DNA of 35,270 nucleotides from an uncultured Pelagibacteraceae bacterium (GCA_902552705.1 CACDHZ010000010.1:1-35270), one strand, 5' to 3'. Shown: positions 8,649 to 18,305, numbered from the stretch's first letter. Notes: a model not told the origin generated them from the letters alone. Program-made: numbers and translations.

Positions 8649-10127
8649 CTATTGAAGTTTTTTCTTTAATATCTCATTTATAAGTTGAGGATTAGCTTTA
8701 CCTCCAGAGGCTTTCATTGCTTGCCCAACAAAAAAACCAAATAATTTTTCTTTACCTTGCTTATACTCAATGGCTTTTTCTCTATTATCATTAATTATTT
8801 TATCTATTAAAGACTCTATAGCTTTAGGATCACTTTGTTGTTTTAGTCCTTTTTCTTCTACAATTTTTTGAGGATCTTTATTCCCATCCAACATTAATTC
8901 AAATACAGTCTTTGCTATTTTCCCTGAAATTGTTCCATTCTTAATTAAGTTAACTAGTATGGCTAAATTCTTTGCGCTTACAGGACTTTGTGAAATTTCT
9001 AAATTTTTATTATTTAAAACTGCAAATAATTCACCTGTAATCCAGTTAACAGCTAATTTAATATCTTTGTTCTTTCCCATCTTAGCAACAACTTCTTCAA
9101 AATATTTTGCTATATCAATATCTGAAACTAAGATTGTTGCCTCATATGGCGACAGCTTAAATTCATCAATAAATCTTTTCTTTTTATCATCTGGTAATTC
9201 TGGAACATTATTCTTAAGATCATTAATGAATTCATCAGAAACCTCTAAAGGTAATAAATCAGGATCTGGAAAATATCGATAATCGTGAGCATCTTCTTTT
9301 GATCTCATTGATCTTGTTTCATTTTTTTTAGTATCAAATAATCTTGTCTCTTGATCAATAGATTTACCTTCTTCGATTAAATCAACTTGTCTATTTGCTT
9401 CATATTCAATAGCCATTTGCATAAATTTGATAGAATTTACATTTTTAATTTCACATCTTGTTCCAAGTTCTTTTGAACCTTTTGATCTAACAGAAACATT
9501 GACATCTGCCCTTAATGATCCCTCCTGCATATTTCCATCACATGTACCTAGGTATCGCATAATTGATCTTAATTTTTTTATATATGCACTTACTTCATCT
9601 GGTGACCGAAGATCTGGTTTGCTTACAATTTCCATTAAAGCTACACCTGATCTATTTAAATCTACAAATGTATTCTGTGGATCAAGATCATGAATACTTT
9701 TTCCTGCATCTTGTTCTAAATGCAATCTCTCTATACCTACTTCTTTTTGTCCATTTGGCATATCTAAAATTACTTTACCCTCACCTACTATAGGATCTTT
9801 AAATTGTGAAATCTGATATCCTTGAGGTAAATCTGCATAAAAATAATTTTTTCTATCAAATACTGAACGTTTATTAATCTTTGCATTAAGGCCTATTCCA
9901 GTCTTAATTGCTTGTTTAACACAAAATTCATTTATCACAGGCAACATTCCTGGAAATGCTGCATCAACTAAACTTACTTGTGTATTTGGTTCGGCTCCAA
10001 ATTTAGTTGATGAGCTAGAAAATAACTTTGATTCAGATAATATTTGTGCATGAACTTCTAAACCAATTACTACTTCGTATTGATTATCTTTTCTATTAAT
10101 TAAGTATTTTAAATCTTTTTTGCTCAC
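8649..10127 (-). CDS. gatB: Aspartyl/glutamyl-tRNA(Asn/Gln) amidotransferase subunit B
   Basis: The 492-residue length and motifs match Gat[12 protein letters not shown] near residue 20, the [14 protein letters not shown] region near 90-105, the [13 protein letters not shown] segment near 165-180, and a C-terminal YqeY-like tail ending with [10 protein letters not shown]. GatB is the kinase and tRNA-binding subunit. It phosphorylates the misacylated Glu or Asp on tRNA so that ammonia delivered from GatA can amidate it. The gene overlaps gatA by four bases (ATGA) and leaves one base before the methyltransferase gene. Presence of GatCAB means the organism probably makes Gln-tRNA and/or Asn-tRNA indirectly, as is normal in alphaproteobacteria. 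Confidence 0.97.
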   Translation of the reverse strand: MSKKDLKYLINRKDNQYEVVIGLEVHAQILSESKLFSSSSTKFGAEPNTQVSLVDAAFPGMLPVINEFCVKQAIKTGIGLNAKINKRSVFDRKNYFYADLPQGYQISQFKDPIVGEGKVILDMPNGQKEVGIERLHLEQDAGKSIHDLDPQNTFVDLNRSGVALMEIVSKPDLRSPDEVSAYIKKLRSIMRYLGTCDGNMQEGSLRADVNVSVRSKGSKELGTRCEIKNVNSIKFMQMAIEYEANRQVDLIEEGKSIDQETRLFDTKKNETRSMRSKEDAHDYRYFPDPDLLPLEVSDEFINDLKNNVPELPDDKKKRFIDEFKLSPYEATILVSDIDIAKYFEEVVAKMGKNKDIKLAVNWITGELFAVLNNKNLEISQSPVSAKNLAILVNLIKNGTISGKIAKTVFELMLDGNKDPQKIVEEKGLKQQSDPKAIESLIDKIINDNREKAIEYKQGKEKLFGFFVGQAMKASGGKANPQLINEILKKKLQ

Positions 10128-11581
10128 TTAATCCACCAGTCAGTAATTTTGTTTTTAAAATTTATCTTCTCTTCCATTGCATATGCTATATTCAATATAT
10201 TTTGTTCATCAAAAGCTTTACCAATAATTTGTAAACCTAAAGGATAACCTTTTGAGTCATGACCTGCTGGGATTGAAATTCCTGGAAGGCCTGCAAGATT
10301 AACTGGCACTGTAAATATATCATTAAGATACATAGAAACTGGATCGTTTGTTTTTTCACCTATTTTAAATGCTGAACTTGGTGTAGATGGAGTTAAAATT
10401 GCATCAACTTTTTTATAAACCTCATCAAAATCATTTTTGATCAGTTTTCTTACTTTTTGTGCTTTGAGATAATACGCATCGTAATAACCTGATGATAATA
10501 CATAAGTTCCAATCATAATTCTTCTTTGGACTTCTGCGCCAAAACCCTCAGATCTAGTTTTTTCGTACATATCGATTAAGTTTTCACCCTTAGCTCTAAA
10601 TCCATACTTAACACCATCATATCTTGCTAAGTTTGAAGAAGCTTCTGCAGGAGCTACAATATAATAAGTTGGCAAAGCATAGCTTGTATGCGGAAGAGAA
10701 ATATCAATTGTTTCAGCACCACAGTCTTTCACATATTGAATTCCCTTTTGCCAAAGATCCTCTATTTCTTTTGGCATCCCATCAACTCTATATTCTTTTG
10801 GAATTCCAATTTTTTTTCCTTTTATGTTGTTAGTAAGTTCTTTACTATATTTATTCCTTTTAAAATCTATTGATGTAGAGTCTTTTGTATCATAAGAACT
10901 AATTACTTCTTGTAACAAAGCACAATCCTTCACATTTTGAGCCATCGGTCCAGCTTGATCCAATGATGAAGCGAATGCAACAATTCCATAACGTGAACAG
11001 CTTCCATATGTTGGTTTTAAACCGACTGTTCCTGTAAATGAAGCTGGTTGTCTAATTGATCCACCAGTATCTGTTCCAATTGTAATTGGCGTTAATTGTC
11101 CAGCAACTGCTGAAGCAGATCCACCAGATGAACCACCTGGAACTAAATCTTTATCAATTGGATTTTGCACATTGCCAAAAAAACTAGTTTCATTTGATGA
11201 GCCCATAGCAAATTCATCACAATTTAATTTACCAAGAAGAATTGCTCCTTCATTCCAAATATTTTCAGTTACTGTTGACTCATAAGTTGGTACAAAATTA
11301 TTTAATATTTTACTACCAGCAGTTGTTTTAATATTTTTTGTACAAAATAAATCTTTTACTGCCATTGGAATACCAGGTAATTTTAAATCCAAATTAGGTT
11401 TTTGATCAAATTTTTTTGCTTTATCTAAAGCTGATGTGAAATCATCTGTAATATAAGCATTTAGTTCTTTAGACTTTTCAGATCTTTCAATAAATGCTTT
11501 AGTTATCTCCGTTGAGGAAAGTTTTTTATTTTTAATATTTTCAACTAATTCTGTTAAAGATAGTTTTGTTATATCTGACAT
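10124..11581 (-). CDS. gatA: Aspartyl/glutamyl-tRNA(Asn/Gln) amidotransferase subunit A
   Basis: A 485-residue amidase-signature protein. The Ser-cisSer-Lys catalytic triad is intact: Lys76 in AVKDLF, Ser151 in the GGSSGGSA box and Ser175 in [10 protein letters not shown], with the family's 75- and 24-residue spacings. GatA hydrolyses glutamine to ammonia, which is channelled to GatB for transamidation of the charged tRNA. The gene lies between gatC (one-base TAATG overlap) and gatB (four-base overlap) in the order C-A-B, giving a tightly coupled complex. Nothing unusual was seen in the sequence. Confidence 0.97.
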   Translation of the reverse strand: MSDITKLSLTELVENIKNKKLSSTEITKAFIERSEKSKELNAYITDDFTSALDKAKKFDQKPNLDLKLPGIPMAVKDLFCTKNIKTTAGSKILNNFVPTYESTVTENIWNEGAILLGKLNCDEFAMGSSNETSFFGNVQNPIDKDLVPGGSSGGSASAVAGQLTPITIGTDTGGSIRQPASFTGTVGLKPTYGSCSRYGIVAFASSLDQAGPMAQNVKDCALLQEVISSYDTKDSTSIDFKRNKYSKELTNNIKGKKIGIPKEYRVDGMPKEIEDLWQKGIQYVKDCGAETIDISLPHTSYALPTYYIVAPAEASSNLARYDGVKYGFRAKGENLIDMYEKTRSEGFGAEVQRRIMIGTYVLSSGYYDAYYLKAQKVRKLIKNDFDEVYKKVDAILTPSTPSSAFKIGEKTNDPVSMYLNDIFTVPVNLAGLPGISIPAGHDSKGYPLGLQIIGKAFDEQNILNIAYAMEEKINFKNKITDWWIK

Positions 11582-11868
11582 TATTCAATTACCTTTGGTA
11601 CAACAAAATAATCTTCATTATCTTGTGGAGAATTTTTAATAATCTGTTCCCTGATATTTTTACTTTTTACTTCATCAGACCTTAATTTTAGAGTTGTCTC
11701 AGCAATAGATGTTAAGGGTTTAACTTTATCTGTTTTTAATTCATTAAGTTTCTCAATAAAATCAAAAATTGAATTTAAATCACCAGCTAATTTTTCAGCC
11801 CTTTTTTCATCAACTGAAATTCTTGATAATTTAGAGATATGTTTTATTGTTTTAAGATCTATACTCAT
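11581..11868 (-). CDS. gatC: Aspartyl/glutamyl-tRNA(Asn/Gln) amidotransferase subunit C
   Basis: The 95-residue product has the normal size and pattern of GatC: a helical N-terminus (about residues 5-45, beginning [15 protein letters not shown]), a [11 protein letters not shown] segment and a C-terminal loop with [16 protein letters not shown]. It wraps around GatA and GatB and stabilises the complex. It is the first gene of the minus-strand unit that ends at the nuclease. It is transcribed divergently from ruvX across only 50 bases, so its promoter must lie there. No clear -35/-10 pair was found on this strand. Confidence 0.95.
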   Translation of the reverse strand: MSIDLKTIKHISKLSRISVDEKRAEKLAGDLNSIFDFIEKLNELKTDKVKPLTSIAETTLKLRSDEVKSKNIREQIIKNSPQDNEDYFVVPKVIE

Positions 11869-11881
11869 ATGCTATTTAAAT

Positions 11882-11911
11882 ATGACGCAAACTACCATTT
11901 AAGTTTAAAAT
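11882..11911 (+). promoter_or_regulatory. Candidate promoter for ruvX (near-leaderless)
   Basis: A TAAAAT hexamer at 11906-11911 (five of six to TATAAT) is preceded by ATGACG at 11882-11887 (four of six to TTGACA) with an 18-base spacer. Initiation about seven bases downstream would fall next to the ruvX ATG at 11919, giving an almost leaderless transcript. The region is AT-rich, so chance matches are easy. It sits in the 50-base divergent gap shared with gatC. Confidence 0.35.
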
Positions 11912-11918
11912 ATACAAT

Positions 11919-12374
11919 ATGGTCACTTTAGAAGAATTTAAAAAAAAACACTCAGATAAGTGTAGATTGATAGGTCTAGACCTTGGTTCTAAAAGAATCG
12001 GGGTCTCCATTTGTGATGAAAAACAATTAATTGCTACTCCTTTAAAAACAATAATTAAAAATTCTCAAAAAGAGTTGATTGAAAAGCTTAAAGAGATTAT
12101 TGATGAAAATGATATTAAGGGAATAATTATTGGAAATCCTCTAAATATGGATGGCTCATTTAGCCGATCAGCACAATCTGTTAAAGACACAGCTCAAAAT
12201 ATTGAAAAAAACGTTAATATTCCAATTTGTTTATGGGACGAGAGGTTATCAACAGTTGGAGCTTTTAATTTATCCAGTCAATTAGATGTCAATGTTAGTA
12301 AAAGAGAAAAGAAAATCGATGAAAATGCAGCCGCTTTTATATTGCAGGGAGCAATAGATTTTTTAAATAATTAA
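11919..12374 (+). CDS. ruvX: Putative pre-16S rRNA nuclease / Holliday junction resolvase YqgF-type
   Basis: A 151-residue RNase H-fold protein. The family motifs are present: GLDLGSKRIGVS with catalytic Asp21, GNPLNMDG in the middle, WDERLST, and a C-terminal DENAAAFILQ with the last acidic residues. YqgF proteins trim the 5' end of 16S rRNA, and Holliday junction cleavage has also been proposed for the family. It heads the plus-strand run through pyrB, pyrC-like, plsY, topA and ridA-like. The linkage of yqgF with pyrB is common in alphaproteobacteria. The ATG start places a short basic N-terminus before the first strand. Confidence 0.92.
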   Translation: MVTLEEFKKKHSDKCRLIGLDLGSKRIGVSICDEKQLIATPLKTIIKNSQKELIEKLKEIIDENDIKGIIIGNPLNMDGSFSRSAQSVKDTAQNIEKNVNIPICLWDERLSTVGAFNLSSQLDVNVSKREKKIDENAAAFILQGAIDFLNN

Positions 12375-12377
12375 TAC

Positions 12378-12406
12378 TTGCTATTGTAGCAGTTTATAGC
12401 TATAGA
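12378..12406 (+). promoter_or_regulatory. Candidate promoter and palindrome ahead of pyrB
   Basis: TTGCTA (12378-12383) and TATAGA (12401-12406), separated by 17 bases, form a plausible sigma70-type promoter, four of six matches each. The same stretch holds a 5-bp inverted repeat TGCTA-TTG-TAGCA (12379-12391) and a perfect 10-base palindrome TATAGCTATA (12395-12404) that overlaps the -10. Initiation would fall near 12413, four bases before the pyrB ATG. This could be a small operator or coincidence in AT-rich DNA. Confidence 0.3.
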
Positions 12407-12416
12407 GTTGGTTTTA

Positions 12417-13358
12417 ATGGCAATTAAAACTAATAAAGCTATTAAAATTTCCCAAAAACATTTGTTAGGTATTCAAGATTTATCAATTAATGATGTCAAT
12501 TTAATACTTGATGAAGCGCATACATTTATAAAAGTTAATCAAAGTAAAAATAAAAAAATTGATGTTTTGAGAGGAAAAACTCAAATCAATCTATTCTTTG
12601 AGCCTTCTACAAGAACACAAAGTTCTTTTGAATTAGCTGGCAAAAGACTTGGAGCAGATGTTATGTCTATGAACATCAGTAATTCTGCAATTAAAAAAGG
12701 TGAAACATTAATAGATACAGCAATGACTTTAAATGCAATGCATCCTGATATTATTGTAGTTAGACATCAAGACTCGGGAGCATGTAACTTGCTGTCTCAA
12801 AAAGTTAATTGTGCTGTTTTAAATGCTGGTGATGGAAGAAGAGAGCATCCTACTCAAGCGCTGTTAGATGCTTTAACTATCATAACTCGCAAAGATAAAA
12901 TTGAAGGTTTAAAAATTGCAATATGCGGAGATATACTTCATTCAAGAGTAGCCAGATCAAACATTTATTTATTAAATATGTTGGGAGCTGAAGTAAATAT
13001 AATTGCCCCAACAAATCTTATGCCAAAGGAAATTGAAAAATTTGGTGTTAACACTTTTACCGATATGAAAAAAGGTTTAAAAGACTGTGATATTGTAATG
13101 ATGTTAAGATTACAAAATGAAAGAATGACAAGTTCATATCTTTCATCCAATAGAGAATATTATGAATATTATGGATTAACACCTGACAAATTAGAACATG
13201 CTAAATCTGATGCATTAATAATGCATCCTGGTCCAATGAACAGAGGCATAGAGATAGATACAATGCTAGCAGATGATATAAATAAAAGTGTGATTAAAGA
13301 GCAAGTTGAGTTAGGTGTAGCTGTAAGAATGGCTTGTTTAAAAATATTTTGTACATAA
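12417..13358 (+). CDS. pyrB: Aspartate carbamoyltransferase catalytic subunit
   Basis: The product (313 residues from the ATG at 12417) carries the transcarbamylase signature [12 protein letters not shown] (residues 61-72), which binds carbamoyl phosphate, the HPTQALLD segment, and the MHPGPMNRG segment near the C-terminus. It condenses carbamoyl phosphate with aspartate, the committed step of pyrimidine synthesis, in the cytoplasm. A TTG at 12408 would add three residues, but the ATG matches the expected N-terminus better. The stop is followed immediately by the ATG of the dihydroorotase-like gene. That arrangement is typical of class A ATCases, in which PyrB forms a dodecamer with a catalytically inactive PyrC homologue. 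No pyrI-like regulatory gene is present. Confidence 0.95.
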   Translation: MAIKTNKAIKISQKHLLGIQDLSINDVNLILDEAHTFIKVNQSKNKKIDVLRGKTQINLFFEPSTRTQSSFELAGKRLGADVMSMNISNSAIKKGETLIDTAMTLNAMHPDIIVVRHQDSGACNLLSQKVNCAVLNAGDGRREHPTQALLDALTIITRKDKIEGLKIAICGDILHSRVARSNIYLLNMLGAEVNIIAPTNLMPKEIEKFGVNTFTDMKKGLKDCDIVMMLRLQNERMTSSYLSSNREYYEYYGLTPDKLEHAKSDALIMHPGPMNRGIEIDTMLADDINKSVIKEQVELGVAVRMACLKIFCT

Positions 13359-14645
13359 ATGAAAAAACAATATTTTATAAATGCAAATATAATAGACCCT
13401 CATAATTCAATAAACGAAATTGGAGGGTTGATAATAAGCGAAGATGGTAAAATAGAAGCCATAGGAAAAAAGGTAAATACCAACAATTTACCAAGTAGAG
13501 AAAAGCCAACTGATTTGAAAGGAAAATATGTTTTTCCGGGATTAGTAGACATGAGAGTTTTTGTTGGTGAACCCGGTTATGAATACAAAGAGAATTTTAG
13601 AACCTTAAGTAACGCCGCTTTATCTGGAGGAGTTACTTCAGTAGTTACAATGCCTAATACAGATCCAATAATAGACAATGTATCTATAGTTGATTTTTTA
13701 AAAAGAAGAGGAAGAGATAAGTCAAAAATAAATATATTCCCATGTGCCTCTCTTACAAAAAATGTTGAAGGCACAAACATGACAGAATTCGGTCTTTTAC
13801 AAAATAAAGGAATAATCGCTTTCACGGATGGAATAAAAACAATTCAAAATCCTAGATTAATGTCAAGAATAATGAATTCAGCGAAAGATTTAGGTTGCTT
13901 AATAATGCAACACGCTGAGGATTATGAGCTGGCAAAAAATGGTATGATAAATTCTGGTATCATTGCTTCTAAATTAGGATTATCTGGTATTCCAGAAATT
14001 GCTGAAAGAATTTTAATTGAAAGAGATCTGACATTACTAGAAAAAGTTAAATGCAGATATCATATATCTCAGATATCATCACAAAAATCAATCGAGGTAA
14101 TAAAATATAGAAAAGAAATTGTTAAATTTACTTCTGGAGTTTCTATTAATAATCTTTCTTTGAATGAAAATGATATAGGAGATTTTAGAACCTTTTTGAA
14201 ACTATCTCCCCCTTTAAGAAGAGAGGAAGATAGATTAGCTTTAGTCCAAGGGTTAAAAGATGGATTAATCGATGTCATTGTTTCAGATCACAAACCTGAA
14301 GATGAGGAATCAAAAAGATTAACATTTGCACAAGCTGCTACTGGTGCTTCAGGAATAGAAACACTATTATCTCTTAGTTTAGAATTATATCACAATGAAT
14401 CACTTAAACTAGAAACAATAGTCAAAGCTCTAACTTCTAATCCAGCAAAAATACTTAAAATAAACAAAGGAAATTTATCTGTAGGAAATGATGCGGATAT
14501 GTGTTTTGTTGATATAGATAAACCCTGGATTGTAAAAAAAGAAAAATTAATTTCAAAATCAAAAAATACCTCTATTGAAGATAGAAAACTTCAAGGAAAA
14601 GTAACAAATACATTTGTAAAAGGTAAAGAATTATTTAAGCTATAG
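13359..14645 (+). CDS. Dihydroorotase homologue lacking metal-binding histidines (pseudo-dihydroorotase, PyrX/PyrC'-like)
   Basis: This 428-residue amidohydrolase-fold protein is colinear with long bacterial dihydroorotases: PGLVDM near residues 60-65, MPNTDP at 98-103 and a C-terminal composite domain. The metal ligands are altered. The HxH after the first strand is replaced by Arg66-Val-Phe68. The second histidine of the later HxxH-like strand is Gln238 in RYHISQIS. The usual DHAPH motif reads Asp310-His-Lys-Pro-Glu. His185 and Asp310 remain. Comparable inactive homologues next to pyrB in other proteobacteria are structural partners of PyrB (established for Pseudomonas). The gene follows pyrB with no gap. 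A functional dihydroorotase must then be encoded elsewhere (inference). Annotation as active pyrC would probably be wrong. Confidence 0.85.
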   Translation: MKKQYFINANIIDPHNSINEIGGLIISEDGKIEAIGKKVNTNNLPSREKPTDLKGKYVFPGLVDMRVFVGEPGYEYKENFRTLSNAALSGGVTSVVTMPNTDPIIDNVSIVDFLKRRGRDKSKINIFPCASLTKNVEGTNMTEFGLLQNKGIIAFTDGIKTIQNPRLMSRIMNSAKDLGCLIMQHAEDYELAKNGMINSGIIASKLGLSGIPEIAERILIERDLTLLEKVKCRYHISQISSQKSIEVIKYRKEIVKFTSGVSINNLSLNENDIGDFRTFLKLSPPLRREEDRLALVQGLKDGLIDVIVSDHKPEDEESKRLTFAQAATGASGIETLLSLSLELYHNESLKLETIVKALTSNPAKILKINKGNLSVGNDADMCFVDIDKPWIVKKEKLISKSKNTSIEDRKLQGKVTNTFVKGKELFKL

Positions 14646-14646
14646 T

Positions 14647-15225
14647 ATGGATATTTTTTTGATAGGTATAATTTCTTACCTAATATGCTCAATTCCTTTT
14701 GGATTTATACTAACTAAAATATTCTTAAAAAAAGATATTAGAGAAATTGGCTCTGGTAACATTGGAGCAACTAACGTCCTTAGAACTGGAAATAAAAGCA
14801 TTGGCTATTTAACATTAATTCTAGATATCTTAAAAGCTATAACTCCAGTCATCTATGTAAAAATTTTTTATCAAGATTTTTTATATATTGCTTCGTTATG
14901 TGCATTCTTGGGTCATGTATTTCCAATTTGGCTCAAATTTAAAGGTGGAAAAGGTGTTGCTACTTATGTTGGGATTTTATTTGCTATTAATATTTATTTT
15001 GGAATTATTTTTGCAATTACCTGGTTTATAACTTTTTTCATTACAAAATTTTCATCTCTTTCTTCTTTGATAGGTTCAGCCTCTATACCAATTTATTTAT
15101 TAATTTTAACTCAATTCGATCAGGTAATTTTTTTCATAATTATGTTTGTCTTAATATTTTTCACTCATAGAGAAAATATTAAAAGATTGATAAATAAAGA
15201 AGAAACTAAGACAAAAATTTATTAA
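14647..15225 (+). CDS. plsY: Acyl-phosphate:glycerol-3-phosphate acyltransferase
   Basis: A 192-residue integral membrane protein with about five membrane segments. The three conserved cytoplasmic motifs of PlsY can be read: GSGNIGATNVLR near residues 36-47, GHVFPIWLKFKGGKGVATYVG-like residues near 88-107 (key GGKG), and a final HRENIKRL near the C-terminus. It transfers the acyl group from acyl phosphate to glycerol-3-phosphate, the first step of phospholipid synthesis. One base separates it from the pyrC-like gene. In several other alphaproteobacteria dprA lies between plsY and topA; here only 36 bases separate them. Confidence 0.95.
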   Translation: MDIFLIGIISYLICSIPFGFILTKIFLKKDIREIGSGNIGATNVLRTGNKSIGYLTLILDILKAITPVIYVKIFYQDFLYIASLCAFLGHVFPIWLKFKGGKGVATYVGILFAINIYFGIIFAITWFITFFITKFSSLSSLIGSASIPIYLLILTQFDQVIFFIIMFVLIFFTHRENIKRLINKEETKTKIY

Positions 15226-15261
15226 ATTGACTATCTAAGTCTTTTGAGTAGTTTGTAGCTT

Positions 15262-17847
15262 ATGAATTTAGTCATTGTGGAAAGTCCTGCTAAAGCTAAA
15301 ACTATAAATAAATACTTAGGTAATGACTATAAAGTTTTAGCAAGTTATGGCCATATTAGAGACCTACCTTCAAAAAACGGCTCTGTTGATCCAGAGCAAG
15401 ACTTTAAAATGGAATGGGAAATAGACAGTTTTTCAAAAAAATATCTTAAAGAAATTACAGATGCAGCAAAAGACTCAGCTAAAATTATACTAGCTACTGA
15501 CCCTGATCGTGAAGGTGAGGCTATTGCTTGGCATGTAAAAGAATATTTAAACGAAAAAAAACTTTTAAAAGATAAAGAAATTGAACGAGTTGTATTTAAT
15601 GAAATAACTAAAAAAGCTGTTATTCATGGAATTGAAAACCCTAGACAAATTGAACCATTATTAGTTGATGCATACATGGCAAGAAGAGCTTTGGATTACT
15701 TGGTTGGTTTTAATATTTCGCCAATTCTCTGGACAAAATTGCCAGGATCAAAATCTGCGGGAAGAGTTCAGTCAGTAGCTTTAAAACTTATTACAGAAAG
15801 AGAACATGAAATTGAGTCATTTAAACCGGAGGAATTTTGGACTTTAAGTATTACTTTTGAAGATCAAAAAAAACAAAATATCACTGCGAGTATCAGTCAA
15901 TTAAATAATAATAAGATTGAAAAATTTTCATTTAAAAACAAAGATGAGATTAATAAAGCAATATCAAGTATTAAGGAAAAAAAATTTAATATAACTGATA
16001 TTTCAAGCAAAGTAGTTAATCGTAATCCATCTGGCCCCTTCACTACATCTACTCTTCAACAAACAGCTTCAAGTAGATTGGGTTTTGGAGCATCCAGAAC
16101 AATGCAAATTGCACAAAAACTATATCAGGGTATAGAAATAGAAGGCGAAACAATTGGTTTGATTACCTATATGAGAACTGATGGAACTAATTTATCTAAA
16201 GATGCTGTGTCAACTTTCAGAAATTATATCCAAAAAGAAATTGGAAGTGAATATTTACCTAAAGATGCTTTAAATTATTCTGGTAAAAAAGCTAAAAATG
16301 CTCAAGAAGCTCATGAGGCAATTAGACCCACAGATATTATTAGAACTCCTCAAAATGTTAAAAAATATTTAAGCACAGATCAAAATAAACTTTATGACCT
16401 TATTTGGAGTAGAGCTTTATCTTCTCAAATGGAATCCGCTAAATTTGATAGAAATACTATTACAATAACTTCTGACAATAATGATACCATTTGTAAAGCT
16501 AGTGGATCAGTTATTAAATTTGATGGATTTTTAAAAATTTATAATAATCAAAGTAAAGACGATAATGAAAGTATTTTACCGGCTGTGTCTAAGGGAGCTG
16601 TAAATATTGAGGCTTTATTAGATGAACAGCATTTTACACAACCACCACCAAGATATTCTGAGGCTAGTTTAGTTAAAAAACTCGAGGAACTTGGTATTGG
16701 AAGACCTTCTACTTATGCAAGTATAATTTCTACTATTGCTAATAGAGGATATGCAGAAATATTGAATAAAAGGTTTTTTCCTACTGACAGAGGTAAATTA
16801 ATTTCTGCCTTTTTAGAAAAATTATTTTCAAAATATGTAGATTATAATTTTACAGCAGGATTGGAAGATCAACTTGATGAAATTACCACTGGCAAAGAAA
16901 GTTGGATTAAAGTTTTAGAGCTTTTTTGGAAAGATTTTAATAACAATGTTTCAAAAGTTAAAGAAAAAAGAACAAGAGAAGTCTTAGATTTGTTAAATGA
17001 TAGTTTGGGGGATCTAATTTTTGATAAAGATAGTGAAGGAAATATAATTAGAAAATGCCAATTATGTAATTCTGGAACATTAAGCTTAAAAAATAGCTTT
17101 AGAGGTGGTGCTTTTATAGGATGTTCAAATTATCCAGAATGCAAGTTTACAAGACCATTATCAAAAGCAAAAGCTGCGGCTCAAGCACAATTAGCTGAAC
17201 CAAAATTTATTGGAAAGCATGAAAATGGAAATGATATATATTTAAAAAATGGAAGATTTGGCCCCTACCTCCAATACGAAAAAATCCCTAGTGATATTGA
17301 GATTGAAAAAACTACTAAGAAAAAGAAAAAAACTAAAAAATCCAAAACAAATGTTAATGAACTTTTAAAAAATGTTTCAATACCTAAAGGGTTAGAATTA
17401 GAAAAGATTGATTTAGAAAAAGCACAATTTTTGTGCTCATTACCTAAAAGTTTAGGAATAAATCCAGATAATCAAAAAGAAATTACTTTAAATGTAGGAA
17501 GATTTGGTCCATACCTAAAATGTGAAAATAAATCTGCAAGAATAGAAAATGTAGAAGATATATTTTCTATAGGTTTAAATAGAGCAATTACACTAATAGC
17601 GGAAGCTAAACCTGGTCGAATATCTTCATCAATGATAAAAGATTTAGGAGAACATCCTGAAGATAAAAAACCTGTCAGAGTTATGAAAGGTCAATACGGA
17701 CCTTATATTAAGTATAAATCACTTAATGCCACTATACCTGAAGAAAAAGACCCTACTGAATTAACAATGGAGGAAGCTTTAATATTGATTGAGAAAAGAA
17801 GAGAATACGATAAAAATAAAAAATCAAAAAAAAGGAAACTTAAATGA
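15262..17847 (+). CDS. topA: DNA topoisomerase I (type IA)
   Basis: The 861-residue protein begins with the Toprim domain (VIVESPAKAKTI near residues 4-15; acidic triad Asp80, Asp82 and Glu84 in the TDPDRE motif). The catalytic tyrosine is Tyr303 in TYMRTDGTNLS. One C4 zinc-finger-like element (CxxC ... CSNYPEC) follows around residues 598-628. Three C-terminal repeats each carry a GRFGPYL or GQYGPYI motif, and the protein ends in a lysine-rich tail. It relaxes negative supercoils by single-strand passage in the cytoplasm. It overlaps the next gene by four bases (ATGA), so both are probably translated from the same transcript. Confidence 0.97.
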   Translation: MNLVIVESPAKAKTINKYLGNDYKVLASYGHIRDLPSKNGSVDPEQDFKMEWEIDSFSKKYLKEITDAAKDSAKIILATDPDREGEAIAWHVKEYLNEKKLLKDKEIERVVFNEITKKAVIHGIENPRQIEPLLVDAYMARRALDYLVGFNISPILWTKLPGSKSAGRVQSVALKLITEREHEIESFKPEEFWTLSITFEDQKKQNITASISQLNNNKIEKFSFKNKDEINKAISSIKEKKFNITDISSKVVNRNPSGPFTTSTLQQTASSRLGFGASRTMQIAQKLYQGIEIEGETIGLITYMRTDGTNLSKDAVSTFRNYIQKEIGSEYLPKDALNYSGKKAKNAQEAHEAIRPTDIIRTPQNVKKYLSTDQNKLYDLIWSRALSSQMESAKFDRNTITITSDNNDTICKASGSVIKFDGFLKIYNNQSKDDNESILPAVSKGAVNIEALLDEQHFTQPPPRYSEASLVKKLEELGIGRPSTYASIISTIANRGYAEILNKRFFPTDRGKLISAFLEKLFSKYVDYNFTAGLEDQLDEITTGKESWIKVLELFWKDFNNNVSKVKEKRTREVLDLLNDSLGDLIFDKDSEGNIIRKCQLCNSGTLSLKNSFRGGAFIGCSNYPECKFTRPLSKAKAAAQAQLAEPKFIGKHENGNDIYLKNGRFGPYLQYEKIPSDIEIEKTTKKKKKTKKSKTNVNELLKNVSIPKGLELEKIDLEKAQFLCSLPKSLGINPDNQKEITLNVGRFGPYLKCENKSARIENVEDIFSIGLNRAITLIAEAKPGRISSSMIKDLGEHPEDKKPVRVMKGQYGPYIKYKSLNATIPEEKDPTELTMEEALILIEKRREYDKNKKSKKRKLK

Positions 17848-18305
17848 CTTACGATGATAATTTAAAAAAAATGAATATTAAATTACCAGAAGCAAAAGCA
17901 CCTGTAGGAAACTATGTAGCAACAAAAATTGTTGGTAAAATGTTATTTATATCAGGACAAATTTCAATAGACGAAAATGGTGAATTAATAAAAGGCAAAG
18001 TTGGAAAAGATTTAGATACAGAAGTGGGATATAATGCTGCAAAAAGATGTGCATTAAGTATAGTTGCTCAGGTAAAAAAAGCTTGCGACAATGATTTATC
18101 AAAAATTAAATCATGCATTAAATTAACTGGATTTGTTAATTCAACTGATGATTTTATAGATCAACCAAAGGTAATTAATGGTGCATCTGATTTAATAGCA
18201 TCTATATTTGGAGATGCTGGAATGCACACAAGAGCAGCTGTGAGTACGAATAGTCTTCCATTGGGAGTTTCTGTTGAAGTTGATGCAATTTTTGAATTAA
18301 ATTAA
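17844..18305 (+). CDS. RidA/YjgF family protein
   Basis: The 153-residue length and the motif set (LFISGQIS near residues 34-41, KSCIKLTGFVNS near 89-100, HTRAAVS around 128-134, and the final VSVEVDAIFEL) place it in the YjgF/YER057c/UK114 superfamily, in the longer subgroup. The conserved arginine (Arg130) and a late Glu (Glu145) that define the imine-hydrolysing pocket are both present. RidA members deaminate reactive enamine/imine intermediates from amino-acid enzymes, and members of this subgroup are less well studied. The overlap with topA is translational coupling rather than evidence of shared function. It ends four bases from the convergent ugd stop. Confidence 0.85.
   Translation: MTYDDNLKKMNIKLPEAKAPVGNYVATKIVGKMLFISGQISIDENGELIKGKVGKDLDTEVGYNAAKRCALSIVAQVKKACDNDLSKIKSCIKLTGFVNSTDDFIDQPKVINGASDLIASIFGDAGMHTRAAVSTNSLPLGVSVEVDAIFELN

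Noticed and set aside
8959..9282. Plus-strand open frame opposite gatB
   Set aside because: It is antisense to conserved gatB sequence, with no family resemblance and no upstream signal.
12408..12416. TTG start giving pyrB three extra residues
   Set aside because: The ATG at 12417 gives the expected N-terminus, and a TTG with no ribosome-binding site is less likely.
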